Assembly (NCBI RefSeq): GCF_001895025.1
Contig: NZ_BCXI01000031.1
Coordinates: 1 to 64,000 of the forward strand
Direction: 5' to 3'
DNA length: 64,000 bases
Source of the DNA: Rhodococcus zopfii NBRC 100606 = JCM 9919
Lineage (GTDB): Bacteria; Actinomycetota; Actinomycetes; Mycobacteriales; Mycobacteriaceae
The notes under the pieces are model-generated. The model was not told where the DNA came from. It made no database searches and saw nothing but the letters and a program-made list of their open reading frames with translations. Position 1 is the stretch's first letter; each line of letters starts with the position of its first letter. Made by a program: the position numbers and the translations under genes. Positions 25,621 to 34,566 of this stretch are shown here, piece by piece.

Positions 25621-26370
25621 CTACCGCCGTGACAGCAATGTCTCCGATCGCTGAACGGTGCCGGTGATTCCGGCGGCGTCCTGTGCGGCCAGCAGCACCG
25701 CGGCCGCGCCCATCGTCTCGGGCGGCTCGACCATCTCCGGCGGAATCTCGATGCCGCTGCCGCCGGCGGTCCAGCCCTCGGTGAGGACGACCCGGGACGG
25801 ACTCAGGCAGTTCACGGCGATATTGTCGCCGCGCAGGTCCGAGGCCAAACCGAGGTAGAGCCGTTCGACCGCGGCCTTGGACACCCAGTACGCGTTGGAC
25901 CCGCGGTCCGTCATCGTCACGCCGGTCGTGGTCACCGCGATCAGCGACCCGCCCCCGCGTGCGCGCAGATGTGGAATCGCCGTCTTGGTCACCAGGAACA
26001 CCCCGGTGGTGTTGACGTCGAGACACAGTTGCCACCGTTTCAGCGGGGTCGTCTCGATCGGGCCCTGCCAGAGGACTCCGGCGTTGGCGACCACGATGTC
26101 GAGACCGCCGAACTCGCCGACCGTCGCGGCGATCGCCGCCTCGACGGACTCCTCGTCGGTGACGTCGCACGACACGGGCAGGGCGCGACCACCCGCCGCG
26201 ACGATCCGGTCGGCGACCGAATGGATCGTGCCGGGCAGCCGGCCCTCGTTCTCCGAGCGTGCCGCGACCGCGACCGCCGCACCCGCCTCGGCGAGTGCGG
26301 CGGCCACCGCGGCACCGATGCCGCGGCTGGCACCGGCGACGAACGCGACCTTGCCGTCGAGTGAGGTCAC
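25621..26370 (-). CDS. Short-chain dehydrogenase/reductase
   Basis: A 249-residue SDR with GASRGIGAA, VANAGVL, an active-site set of TTTG and YWVSK, and a C-terminus without the usual glycine-rich ending. Its N-terminal half with GTIHSVAD resembles the SDR at 175-1005, which also has a T-V-H segment after strand 2, suggesting related substrates. Its ATG overlaps the stop of the upstream SDR by four bases. The pair is transcribed away from the operator at 27170-27184. Confidence 0.88.
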   Translation of the reverse strand: MTSLDGKVAFVAGASRGIGAAVAAALAEAGAAVAVAARSENEGRLPGTIHSVADRIVAAGGRALPVSCDVTDEESVEAAIAATVGEFGGLDIVVANAGVLWQGPIETTPLKRWQLCLDVNTTGVFLVTKTAIPHLRARGGGSLIAVTTTGVTMTDRGSNAYWVSKAAVERLYLGLASDLRGDNIAVNCLSPSRVVLTEGWTAGGSGIEIPPEMVEPPETMGAAAVLLAAQDAAGITGTVQRSETLLSRR

Positions 26371-27131
26371 TTCGGCGGGAACCGCAGTGCGCCGTCGAGG
26401 CGGATGACTTCGCCGTTGAGGTAGTCGTTCTCGACGATCGACGCGACGAGCGTCGCGTACTCGGGAGAACGACCCATGCGCTTGGGGTGCGGAACCTGCG
26501 GTCCCCAGTACGCCTCGAGCTGCTCGCCTGCCTTGCCGTAGGCGGGCGTCAGGAACGTGCCGGGCGCGATCGTCATTACGCGGACACCGAGCGGTGACAG
26601 GTCGCGTGCGGCGACGAGGGTCATGCCGACGACGCCACCCTTCGCGGCCGAGTAGGGCAGCTGTCCGATCTGGCCCTCGTACGCGGCGATCGACGCGGTG
26701 TTGACGATGACTCCGCGCTGCCCGTCCTCGAGCGGTTCCTGCCGGGCGATGGCGGCGGCGGCCAGGCGCATCACGTTGAACACCGAGATCAGGTACGAGT
26801 TGATCGTCTTGGTGAAGTTCTCGAGCGGCATCGCGCTGCCGTCCTTGCCGACGAGCCGCCCACCGCCGGCGGGGCCGCCGTGGCAGTCCACCGACACGCG
26901 CAGCGGTCCGAGCGATTCGGCTTCGGCGATGGCGGCGAGCACCGACTCCTCGCTGCCGGCGTCGGTGCGGACGTAGCGCACGCCCAGCTCCTCCTCGAGC
27001 GCCTTGCCCTTCTCGTCGTTGACATCGGCCACGACGATCTTGGCTCCGGCGGCGTGCAGGCGGCGCACGGTGGCTTCACCCAGGCCGCCGGTACCACCCA
27101 CGACGAGCGCTGAACTGCCCGTGATCTGCAT
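26367..27131 (-). CDS. SDR, HSD10-like 3-hydroxyacyl-CoA dehydrogenase type
   Basis: A 254-residue SDR. The cofactor turn GGTGGLGEA is at residue 12, VADVN follows strand 2, the active site has [11 protein letters not shown] and [13 protein letters not shown], and the region APGTFLTP ... PHPKRMG is typical of type II 3-hydroxyacyl-CoA dehydrogenases (HSD17B10). It would oxidise a 3-hydroxyacyl-CoA to the 3-oxo form, supplying the thiolase encoded on the divergent operon. The start at 27131 is 38 bases from the operator-like palindrome. Confidence 0.88.
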   Translation of the reverse strand: MQITGSSALVVGGTGGLGEATVRRLHAAGAKIVVADVNDEKGKALEEELGVRYVRTDAGSEESVLAAIAEAESLGPLRVSVDCHGGPAGGGRLVGKDGSAMPLENFTKTINSYLISVFNVMRLAAAAIARQEPLEDGQRGVIVNTASIAAYEGQIGQLPYSAAKGGVVGMTLVAARDLSPLGVRVMTIAPGTFLTPAYGKAGEQLEAYWGPQVPHPKRMGRSPEYATLVASIVENDYLNGEVIRLDGALRFPPK

Positions 27132-27169
27132 GTTGATTTCCCTTCTTGCAACTATTGCTCTCTGCTTGA

Positions 27170-27184
27170 GAGAATAATGTTCTC
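27170..27184. promoter_or_regulatory. Operator-like palindrome, copy 3 (11 of 12)
   Basis: GAGAATAATGTTCTC ends at the base before the ligase ATG (27185). It contains TAATGT, which as a -10 would place the transcript start at the ATG, so the ligase mRNA may be leaderless and fully blocked by a bound repressor. The site is shared with the divergent SDR operon. Confidence 0.7.
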
Positions 27185-28624
27185 ATGAACATCAGCATGA
27201 TTCTAGAAATGGCCGCAAGTAGCGGAGAACGGTCCGTCGTGACCTACGGAGGCCGGTCGCTCACCGGCCCCGAACTCCACGACCGGGCCCGCGCCGCTGC
27301 GAGTCGCTTCCGTGAATACCCGGCGGTGCTGTACCTGGGCACCAACCACCTGGCCTACCCGGTGGCCTTGTTCGGTGCCGCGCTGGCTGGTGTGCCGTTC
27401 GTGGCTCTGAACTATCGGCTGGGCGAAGCGCAGCTGACCGCCCTGCGGGACCGGCATCCCGGGGCGCTCGAACTCGCACCGGAAGATCTCGACGCCTTCG
27501 TCGACTCCACCGCGACACCCGCGGACGCCGACGACGAGGTCGTGCCCGAGTGGGACGGCGACGCGGTCGCGGCGATCATCTACACGAGCGGCACCACGTC
27601 GGATCCCAAACCCGCGGTCCTGCGGCACCGGCACCTGCTGGCGTACGTCCTCAACACCATGGAGTTCGCCTCCGCCGCAGAGACCGACGCCTCGCTCGTG
27701 TCCGTCCCGCCGTACCACATCGCGGGCCTGACGAATCTGCTGTCGAACCTGTACACGGGTCGTCGCGTGGTCTACCTCGATGCCTTCGACCCCGGCACCT
27801 GGCTCGACACCGTGCGGCGCGAACGCGTCACGCACGCGATGCTCGTGCCGACCATGCTGGCTCGGATCGTGGCCGGACTCGGCGACGCGCCGGCCGACGT
27901 GCCGTCGTTGCAGAGCCTGGCCTACGGCGGCTCGCGCACCCCGCGCCCCGTGCTCGAGCACGCCCTGCGGGCGTTCCCCGACACCGGGTTCGTGAACGCC
28001 TACGGGCTCACCGAGACCGCGTCGTCGGTCGCGGTGCTCGGACCGGACGACCACCGGACGGCCTTCGCGTCCGACGATCCGGCGGTCCGCGACCGGCTCG
28101 GCTCCGTCGGCCGCCCCCTGCCCGGCATCGAGATCGAGATCCGCACCGAGACAGGTGAACCAGTGGACCCGGGCGAGACCGGACTGGTGTTCGTCCGCGG
28201 CGAGCAGATCTCCGGTGAGTACGGCGGGCGCAGCGTGCTCGACGAACACGGCTGGTTCGCCACCCGCGACCTCGGCCACGTCGACGACGACGGCTATCTG
28301 TTCATCGAGGGGCGCGCGGACGACACCATCATTCGCGGCGGCGAGAACATCGCCCCGGCCGAGATCGAGGACGTCCTGCTCGAACACCCCGGGATCACCG
28401 AGGCCGCGGTCGTCGGTGTCGCCGATGCCGAATGGGGACAGCGGATCGTCGCGGTGCTCGTGGGCGACGCGGATCCGGACGAGATCACCGCGTGGGTCAA
28501 GGACAGGCTGCGGTCCTCCAAGACACCGGACGCCGTGGTGTTCCGGGACGAACTTCCCAAGACCGAAACAGGAAAACTCCTGCGCCGGACCCTACTGACC
28601 GAACTGGAGAACACCAATGCCTGA
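27185..28624 (+). CDS. Acyl-CoA synthetase (AMP-forming, ANL family)
   Basis: A 479-residue ligase with P-loop YTSGTTSDPKPAVLRH near residue 135, PPYHIAG, A5 motif YGLTETASS, FATRDLGHVDDDGYLFIEGRAD (shortened in part), GGENIAP, and the catalytic Lys in KTETGKLLRR. It activates an acid to its CoA thioester. No ribosome site precedes the ATG because the operator abuts it. The 3' end overlaps the thiolase gene by eight bases, linking activation and cleavage. Confidence 0.9.
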   Translation: MNISMILEMAASSGERSVVTYGGRSLTGPELHDRARAAASRFREYPAVLYLGTNHLAYPVALFGAALAGVPFVALNYRLGEAQLTALRDRHPGALELAPEDLDAFVDSTATPADADDEVVPEWDGDAVAAIIYTSGTTSDPKPAVLRHRHLLAYVLNTMEFASAAETDASLVSVPPYHIAGLTNLLSNLYTGRRVVYLDAFDPGTWLDTVRRERVTHAMLVPTMLARIVAGLGDAPADVPSLQSLAYGGSRTPRPVLEHALRAFPDTGFVNAYGLTETASSVAVLGPDDHRTAFASDDPAVRDRLGSVGRPLPGIEIEIRTETGEPVDPGETGLVFVRGEQISGEYGGRSVLDEHGWFATRDLGHVDDDGYLFIEGRADDTIIRGGENIAPAEIEDVLLEHPGITEAAVVGVADAEWGQRIVAVLVGDADPDEITAWVKDRLRSSKTPDAVVFRDELPKTETGKLLRRTLLTELENTNA

Positions 28625-29756
28625 AGCTGTCATCGTCTCCGCGCTGCGAACCCCGATCGGAACCGCAGGCAAGGGCACGCTCCGCGACACCACCGCGTTC
28701 GACCTCGCCCACCACGTGGTCGCGGAGACCGCGAAGGATCTCGACCCGAGCGCGATCGACGACGTCATTCTCGGTGAGGGGCTCTACGGCGGCGGCGTCA
28801 TCGCCCGCCACGCCGCGATCACAGCGGGACTGACCACCGTGCCGGGTCTGGCCCTGAACCGGCACTGCGCGGCCGGACAGTCCGCGGTCCAGACCGCCGC
28901 GGCGAGCATCCGCGCGGGCATGGACGAGTTGATCATCGCCGGTGGCGTGAACTCCGCCTCCACTTCGCCGCGCTCCCTGATGCGCTCCGGTGAGGACTGG
29001 GTCCCGTGGAACTCGCCGACCCACCCGGACCGTCCGGACGCCCCCAACCGCGACATGTCGATCACCGTCGGCTGGAACGCGGCCGTCGAGGCCGGGGTGA
29101 CCCGCGAGGAGATGGATGCGTGGGCGCTGCGCTCGCACCGCAACGCGATCGCCGCGATCGACGAGGGCCGGTTCAAGGAGGAGATCGTCCCGATCGACAC
29201 GCCGCACGGTGTGTTCGCCGTCGACGAGCATCCGCGCCGCGACACCACCCTCGAGAAGCTCGCCTCCCTCAAGGTCCTGCACCCGGAGATCGAGGGCTTC
29301 AGCATCACCGCCGGCAACGCGTGCGGCGCGAACGACGGCGCCGCGGCCCTCGCGATCGCCAGCGACCGACTCGGCCTGCCCGCGCTCGGCTACGTCCGCT
29401 CCTGGGCGTCGGTCGCGGTCGACCCCGCCATCACCGGACTCGCTCCGGTGCAGGCGATTCCGAAGGCGCTGCGTCGCGCCGGGCTGACGTTCTGCGACGT
29501 CGACCTGTACGAGATCAACGAGGCGTTCGCCGCCATGTGCGTCGCGACCGTCAAGCTCCTCGACATCGACCCCGACAAGGTCAACGTCAGCGGCAGCGGT
29601 TGCGGTCTCGGACACCCGGTGGCCGCGACCGGCGCGCGCATGCTGGTGACCCTGGTGCACGAATTGCGCCGTCGCGGCGGCGGAATCGGTGTGGCCGCGA
29701 TGTGCGCGGGTGGAGGCATGGGCTCGGCCACGGTCATCGAGGTGCCCGCGCCGTGA
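28617..29756 (+). CDS. Acetyl-CoA C-acyltransferase (thiolase)
   Basis: A 379-residue thiolase with nucleophile Cys84 in NRHCAAGQSA, the NEAFAA segment, GLGHPVAATGARM (catalytic His) and the second Cys in MCAGGGMG. It cleaves a 3-oxoacyl-CoA with CoA. Relative to FadA-type enzymes the loop around residues 120-150 is rich in Pro and Asp (NSPTHPDRPDAPNRD), and may shape a pocket for an unusual substrate. The ATG overlaps the ligase stop. Confidence 0.92.
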   Translation: MPEAVIVSALRTPIGTAGKGTLRDTTAFDLAHHVVAETAKDLDPSAIDDVILGEGLYGGGVIARHAAITAGLTTVPGLALNRHCAAGQSAVQTAAASIRAGMDELIIAGGVNSASTSPRSLMRSGEDWVPWNSPTHPDRPDAPNRDMSITVGWNAAVEAGVTREEMDAWALRSHRNAIAAIDEGRFKEEIVPIDTPHGVFAVDEHPRRDTTLEKLASLKVLHPEIEGFSITAGNACGANDGAAALAIASDRLGLPALGYVRSWASVAVDPAITGLAPVQAIPKALRRAGLTFCDVDLYEINEAFAAMCVATVKLLDIDPDKVNVSGSGCGLGHPVAATGARMLVTLVHELRRRGGGIGVAAMCAGGGMGSATVIEVPAP

Positions 29757-29790
29757 GGACTGCGGTTCGCGGCGCGGGGTCCGGTGTGCC

Positions 29791-30669
29791 GTGACGATCG
29801 ACGAACTCGTCGCCGCCGCGTGCACCGGATCGATGCGCGCGGCGGGGCGTCTGCTGACGATGGTCGAGGACGACCGGCGCGACGAAGTGCTCGCCGCTCT
29901 CGACCCGGTGCCCGCGCGGGTGGTCGGCGTGACCGGACCGCCCGGCGCCGGCAAGTCGACGACCGTCGGAGCCCTTGTCGCCGCTTACCGCGAGCGAGGC
30001 CTGCGGGTCGCGGTGCTCGCCGTCGACCCGTCCTCCCCGTACAGCGGGGGAGCGCTGCTCGGTGACCGAATCCGAATGGCCGCGCACGTCAACGACCCCG
30101 AGGTGTTGATCCGGTCGCTCGCGGCGCGCGGGCATCTCGGTGGTCTGTCCGCCGCGGTGCCCGCCGCGATCCGGCTGTGTGCCGCACTCGGCTACGACGT
30201 GGTGCTGCTCGAGAGCGTCGGTGTCGGGCAGTCCGAGATCGAGATCGCGGCGGTCGCGGACCCGACGGTCGTGATCCTCAATCCCGGTGGCGGCGACGCG
30301 ATCCAGGCGGCCAAGGCCGGTTTGCTCGAGGTCGCCGACCTGCTCGTGGTGAACAAGGCCGACCGGGACGGCGCCGACCGGACGGTCCGTGATCTGAAGG
30401 CGGAGACGGACGTTCCGATCCTCAGGCTCGTCGCGTCGACGGGGGAGGGGGTCGACGCGCTGGTCGACGCGATCGAACTGCACCAGCGCGCCGACAGCAG
30501 GGAGCGACGGGCCGCCCGGGCCCGATCCCAGATCCTGTCGCTGGCCCTGTCGCAGCTGCGGACGCTGCCGGAACTCGACGACCTGGCCGCCTCGGTCGCG
30601 GACGGGAGCAGCGACCCGTACAGCGCCGCCGCGCGGCTGCTCGGCCGGGACTCGCGGAGCCGGCCCTGA
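29791..30669 (+). CDS. MeaB-type G-protein chaperone of B12-dependent mutase
   Basis: A 292-residue G3E-family GTPase with Walker A GPPGAGKST near residue 50, DPSSPYSGGALLGDRIRM, ESVGVGQSE and NKADRDG. These match MeaB/ArgK, which loads cobalamin onto methylmalonyl-CoA mutase-type enzymes and protects them. The only such mutase in the window is at 1091-3069. The GTG at 29791 is used; no strong ribosome site is seen, and the 34-base gap after the thiolase suggests read-through. A strong hairpin follows. Confidence 0.92.
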   Translation: MTIDELVAAACTGSMRAAGRLLTMVEDDRRDEVLAALDPVPARVVGVTGPPGAGKSTTVGALVAAYRERGLRVAVLAVDPSSPYSGGALLGDRIRMAAHVNDPEVLIRSLAARGHLGGLSAAVPAAIRLCAALGYDVVLLESVGVGQSEIEIAAVADPTVVILNPGGGDAIQAAKAGLLEVADLLVVNKADRDGADRTVRDLKAETDVPILRLVASTGEGVDALVDAIELHQRADSRERRAARARSQILSLALSQLRTLPELDDLAASVADGSSDPYSAAARLLGRDSRSRP

Positions 30670-30675
30670 CCCGCG

Positions 30676-30706
30676 CTCCCGGGTGAATGTACCCATCACC
30701 CGGGAG
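30676..30706. terminator. Bidirectional terminator hairpin
   Basis: Eleven-base perfect arms CTCCCGGGTGA (30676-30686) and TCACCCGGGAG (30696-30706) with a nine-base loop, between the convergent MeaB and DapB-like genes. Confidence 0.78.
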
Positions 30707-30749
30707 GACCGAAGATCGGTCCCGTCCCATCACCAGAACGCTCGGCGGT

Positions 30750-31829
30750 TCATCTCAGGGCGGCGAGCACCTGCGGCAGCTCGGCGGTGGTGCGGATGCC
30801 CGGCGCCGCCGCGCATACAACCGGTACGGCGTTGACCGCCCGGTTCGCGGTGTACGACGGGGACACCGCGCTCATCCGCTCCAAGGGGATCGGGAACCGG
30901 ATGTCGATGTCCATCGGCGCATCGCCGGCGATGTCGATGTGCCATCCCGTCGGGCGGATGTCCCAGTCGACCGCGACGTCGGTGGTGCAGTACCACGTGG
31001 CGCGGAACTGTAGCAGCGCTTCGCCGTCACGTACGCCGGTCACGGTGACCCGCTGTGCGGCAACGGTACCCGGGTCGATCGTGCCCGCCGCGATGCTGAC
31101 CTGCTCGCGGGCCGTGGCGAATTCGCCGCGGGCCTCGACGGAATCGAGCCGCAGTCCGAGCGCATCGGCGACCGACTGCAGCGACGGACCGAAGTTCGAG
31201 CGGATGTGGTCGATCCGATAGTCCTCGAATACCGTCGGCTCCCGACCGAAACCCATGATGTCGAACAGGATTCCGGGCGTGTTGCGCTGCGACAGATCGG
31301 CGAACTCGTCGATCGCGAGCCGGTCGAGGTTGCGTTGTATCGACGTGAGCACCAGCGGCAGCGCCTCGGTGACGAATCCCGGACTGCTGCCGGTGCTGTG
31401 GATCGACGTGCCGCCGAGTGCGCACGCGGCCTCGACCTCGGAACGTGCCGCCGGATCCATGGCCGACGCATGGTGGAACTCGCCACGAGTGGTGACGATG
31501 TTGCTGCCGGAAGCGAGGATTCGGCACACCTCGGCGAGGTCGAACGAGCGCGGCATGTACAGTACACAGTCCGCGCCGAGCGCGAGAATGTCGTCGATGT
31601 CCGTGGTCGCGGTGATGCCGGTGGATTCGGCGCCGCACAGGTCTCCGGCGTCGCGACCGGCCTTGTCCGGGGTGTGGACGTACAGGCCGGCCAGCGCCAG
31701 GTGCGGATGCTCGATCACACCGCGCAGGGCGCGGGTACCGATGTTGCCGGTGGCCCACTGAACCACCCGATACGTGCGCTCGGGAACGGACGCTCCGATG
31801 ATATTGCCGGACAGTGTTTTCGGATCCAA
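30750..31829 (-). CDS. DapB-like NAD(P)-dependent oxidoreductase
   Basis: A 359-residue protein with an N-terminal Rossmann motif (VVQWATGNIGTRALRGV) and the two-domain layout of dihydrodipicolinate reductase / 2,4-diaminopentanoate dehydrogenase-like proteins. The middle has SSPGFVTEALPLVL. Family members are common in actinobacterial lipid and steroid clusters, usually as 'NAD(P)H-dependent amine dehydrogenase family'; their reactions are mostly unknown. The start is a TTG at 31829 with GAGG upstream. It lies 16 bases after the tesB-like gene and is co-transcribed with it. Confidence 0.75.
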   Translation of the reverse strand: MDPKTLSGNIIGASVPERTYRVVQWATGNIGTRALRGVIEHPHLALAGLYVHTPDKAGRDAGDLCGAESTGITATTDIDDILALGADCVLYMPRSFDLAEVCRILASGSNIVTTRGEFHHASAMDPAARSEVEAACALGGTSIHSTGSSPGFVTEALPLVLTSIQRNLDRLAIDEFADLSQRNTPGILFDIMGFGREPTVFEDYRIDHIRSNFGPSLQSVADALGLRLDSVEARGEFATAREQVSIAAGTIDPGTVAAQRVTVTGVRDGEALLQFRATWYCTTDVAVDWDIRPTGWHIDIAGDAPMDIDIRFPIPLERMSAVSPSYTANRAVNAVPVVCAAAPGIRTTAELPQVLAALR

Positions 31830-31845
31830 CGAAACCTCGCTCGGG

Positions 31846-32673
31846 TCAGGGACGGGGAAGGCGGAGCAGGGCTTCCTGAGCGAAGGACGCGACGAGCGTG
31901 CCCTTCTCGTCGAGGACGTCGCCCCGTCCGAAGCATCGGCCGTGGGCGATCAGTGGGCTGTGCTGGCGCAGCAGCAGCCACTCGTCGGTGCGGAACGGCC
32001 GGTGGAACCACAGCGTGTGGGAGGTGACGGCCGAGGTGAAGACGGTGCCGTTGCCCGTTTGGGCCAGGCCCTCGAGCGGTCGCAGGGCGGTTCCGATGAG
32101 CGTCAGGTCGGTTGCGTACGCGGTCAGGGCCGGAGCGAGTGCGGGATCGACTTCCGGTGTGCGCATCCACATTTCATACTCAGGCGGCGAGGACTCGTAC
32201 GAGTTGAGGTCCTCGGTCGTCCGGATCTCCCACGGGATCAGATCGACGCGGGCGCGGTCGTCCTCGCCGAGTACGGGCGGTACGGCGTCGACGGTCTGCA
32301 ATTCGGGGCCGTCCTCACCCACGTGCATGGAGACCGAGGCGGTAGCGATGACTCCCGACGATTGGCGTGCGACGATGCTCAACGTGGCGAACGAGCGTCC
32401 CGCGTGCTGGCGGGTGACCTCGTATCGGACCGGTTCCGAGGCTTTGCCCTCGCGCGGGAACAACGCGTGCAGCGACTTGACGCGTTTCGTCGGACACGTG
32501 GCTTCGGCGGCGCGCACGAACTGGCCGAGGATCTGGCCGCCGAACAACCGGTGATATTCGAGGTGCTGATTGCGGCCCTCGAATACCACCGGTCCGGCGG
32601 CTTCCGGTGGGTCCGCCGGCGAGTCGGCGCGAAGATCGAGACAGGCGAGAAGGTCGTTCCAGAGATCGGGCAC
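31846..32673 (-). CDS. Acyl-CoA thioesterase II (TesB-like)
   Basis: A 275-residue double-hotdog thioesterase. Visible TesB features are the N-terminal LFGGQILGQFVRAA, HALFPREGKASEPVRYEV, and the second hotdog with SHTLWFHRPFRTDEWLL and GRGDVLDEKGTLVAS. It hydrolyses medium to long acyl-CoA thioesters and may release CoA from dead-end intermediates. The GTG at 32673 lies 30 bases from the perfect operator at 32704-32718, so it has its own regulated promoter although it is downstream of the TetR gene. Confidence 0.9.
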   Translation of the reverse strand: MPDLWNDLLACLDLRADSPADPPEAAGPVVFEGRNQHLEYHRLFGGQILGQFVRAAEATCPTKRVKSLHALFPREGKASEPVRYEVTRQHAGRSFATLSIVARQSSGVIATASVSMHVGEDGPELQTVDAVPPVLGEDDRARVDLIPWEIRTTEDLNSYESSPPEYEMWMRTPEVDPALAPALTAYATDLTLIGTALRPLEGLAQTGNGTVFTSAVTSHTLWFHRPFRTDEWLLLRQHSPLIAHGRCFGRGDVLDEKGTLVASFAQEALLRLPRP

Positions 32674-32703
32674 GCCGCCAGTGTAAGCGAACTATCCCGA
32701 ATT

Positions 32704-32718
32704 GAGAATACGATTCTC
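32704..32718. promoter_or_regulatory. Operator-like palindrome, copy 4 (perfect)
   Basis: GAGAATACGATTCTC matches all 12 defined positions. It lies in the 57-base gap between the 3' end of the TetR gene and the start of the tesB-like gene. Confidence 0.78.
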
Positions 32719-32730
32719 GTCTGCTGACGC

Positions 32731-33387
32731 TCAGTTACCGGCGAACCCGCGTGAGCAGAAGTTCCACACTTCCTCGGCCGAGATCGGCTTGATGGTGGCG
32801 TCGTCGGTGCCGCCTGCGGACTGCGCGATGAACATGACGGTCTGCATCGTCATCGCGGCCAGTCGGCGCGGGTTCGAGCCCGGTCGCAGCTCGCCCGAGG
32901 CGGCGACCTTCTCCATCAGCTCGGTGAACAGCGCGAGCATCGAGGAGTGCGCGACTTTGACCTCGGCGGGGTGTGTGAGCAGGAGCTGCGGCGCGAAGTC
33001 GGTGAACAGCGGCCGCTGTGCGCTCGGATCCGGGCGACAGAACTCGAAGAGCAGCTCGATCGCGACTCGGAGCTGATCCATGGGAGCGTCCTGACCGGAT
33101 GCCGCGGCGCGGATCTGATCGGAGGAACGGCTCAGGGCGTCTTCGAACAGCGCGAGCAGCAGCTCGTGTTTGCCGTCGAACTGCAGGTAGAAGCTGCGGA
33201 GGGACTGCTTGGACCGGTCGACGACCTCCTGCACGGTGAAGTCCGTGCTGCCCTTCTCGGCGATGATCGACTGAGCCGCATCGAGGAAACGCTGCACCCG
33301 CTGTTCGGCACGGATCTTGGCGGTCCTGATGGAGCGCTCGACTGCGCGCTGCTTCCAGGCCGGCTCTTCGCTGGGGCCGGTCACCAC
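32731..33387 (-). CDS. TetR-family regulator, predicted master repressor of the GAGAAT-N3-ATTCTC regulon
   Basis: A 218-residue TetR protein. An N-terminal basic extension of about 28 residues precedes the helix-turn-helix (DFTVQEVVDRSKQSLRSFYLQF, shortened), and the helical ligand domain follows. The gene sits between two perfect copies of the palindrome (32704-32718 and 33508-33522), one of them in its own divergent promoter with the acyl-CoA dehydrogenase pair. No other regulator gene in the window is so placed, so it is the best candidate to bind all eight copies. GTG at 33387 is the start. The inducer is presumably an acyl-CoA intermediate, as for KstR and KstR2; this is inference. Confidence 0.85.
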   Translation of the reverse strand: MVTGPSEEPAWKQRAVERSIRTAKIRAEQRVQRFLDAAQSIIAEKGSTDFTVQEVVDRSKQSLRSFYLQFDGKHELLLALFEDALSRSSDQIRAAASGQDAPMDQLRVAIELLFEFCRPDPSAQRPLFTDFAPQLLLTHPAEVKVAHSSMLALFTELMEKVAASGELRPGSNPRRLAAMTMQTVMFIAQSAGGTDDATIKPISAEEVWNFCSRGFAGN

Positions 33388-33507
33388 CGGCTCTGTTCTG
33401 TGACACGTGTACCGAGCATGCGAGCAACTGTACCGGAGAGTTTCCTTGCGCAGTGTGGCGGCCGCACCCGTGTCGTCAGTTTTTCGAGACTATTACTTTC
33501 GTCATAC

Positions 33508-33522
33508 GAGAATGCTATTCTC
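33508..33522. promoter_or_regulatory. Operator-like palindrome, copy 5 (perfect)
   Basis: GAGAATGCTATTCTC matches all 12 positions and contains TATTCT as a possible -10 for the dehydrogenase operon (start 33568, 45 bases on). It is shared with the divergent TetR gene. Confidence 0.78.
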
Positions 33523-33567
33523 GCATCGACATTATGCACCGCAGCTCTGGCAGGGAGGCAAGCCGGG

Positions 33568-34566
33568 ATGCTCTTCGAGTTCGACTCCGATCAGCGGCTA
33601 TGGCAGAAGACCGTCCGTGAGGTCACGGCCAAGGAATGCGCGCCCACACTGATCCGCAGCATCGTCGACACCGGCGCCGACCCGTCCCCGCTGTGGAGGA
33701 CCTACATCGACCTCGGGTGGACAGAACTGACGGACCCGGACACGACGGTCGAACTCGCCATCGTCCTCGAGGAGCTGGGCCGGGCGACCGATCCCACCCC
33801 TTATCTCGCGACGATGACCCAGTTCACCCCTCTTGCACCGGGATTCGACGATGCCGGGCGTTCCGGTGCCGCGATCTACGACGGTGTGAGCGTGCGCCGC
33901 GACGGCGACGGCTGGATCCTCGACGGCACCGCATCCAACGTTCTCGACGGCGACCGCGCCGACCGGCTGGCCGTCGCGACCGGGGCCGGAGTCTTCGTGG
34001 TGCCGGCCGAACAGGCCGTCGTCACGCGTAGCCCGGTCTTCGATCCGGTGCTCCACCTCGCCGAAGTCTCGTTCCACGGGGTCCGGGTCGACGGCGACCG
34101 GCGCGTGGACGTCGACGTCGAGCCGGCCCGCCATGTGGCGCTCACCGGTCTCGCGCTGACCGTCGTCGGCGCGTGCCAACGGATCCTCGACATGGTGCTC
34201 GAGCACGTGCGGGAACGGCGGCAGTTCGGTGTTCCGATCGGCTCGTTCCAGGCCGTCAAACACAAGGCCGTCGACATGCACGTCGCGATCGAACGGGCAC
34301 GCGCGCTCGCGTACTACGCGGCCCTGACCATCGCCGAGAACGACCCCAGGCGGCGCGTGGCCGCATCGATGGCCAAGGCCGCCGCCGGCGAATGCCAATC
34401 CGTGGTGTTCCGCAACGGTATCCAGCTGTTCGGCGCCATGGGATTCACCTGGGAGAACGACCTTCAGTTCGCGCTCAAGCGCGCCAAGGCCGGCGAGCAC
34501 TTGCTCGGTGGCGCGGCGGAGCACCGGGCGCTGATTGCCGAGGAGTACCGTGCAACTCACCTTTGA
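33568..34566 (+). CDS. Acyl-CoA dehydrogenase family, small subunit (pair 2)
   Basis: A 332-residue short acyl-CoA dehydrogenase chain. The C-terminal domain is clear (RERRQFGVPIGSFQAVKHK, then QLFGAMGFTWEND); the middle domain is reduced and no catalytic Glu is obvious. It overlaps the full-length partner by 17 bases, like pair 1 and pair 3. ATG at 33568 follows GGGAGG; the longer frame from 32947 crosses the TetR gene antisense and is spurious. Under the operator at 33508-33522. Confidence 0.88.
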   Translation: MLFEFDSDQRLWQKTVREVTAKECAPTLIRSIVDTGADPSPLWRTYIDLGWTELTDPDTTVELAIVLEELGRATDPTPYLATMTQFTPLAPGFDDAGRSGAAIYDGVSVRRDGDGWILDGTASNVLDGDRADRLAVATGAGVFVVPAEQAVVTRSPVFDPVLHLAEVSFHGVRVDGDRRVDVDVEPARHVALTGLALTVVGACQRILDMVLEHVRERRQFGVPIGSFQAVKHKAVDMHVAIERARALAYYAALTIAENDPRRRVAASMAKAAAGECQSVVFRNGIQLFGAMGFTWENDLQFALKRAKAGEHLLGGAAEHRALIAEEYRATHL

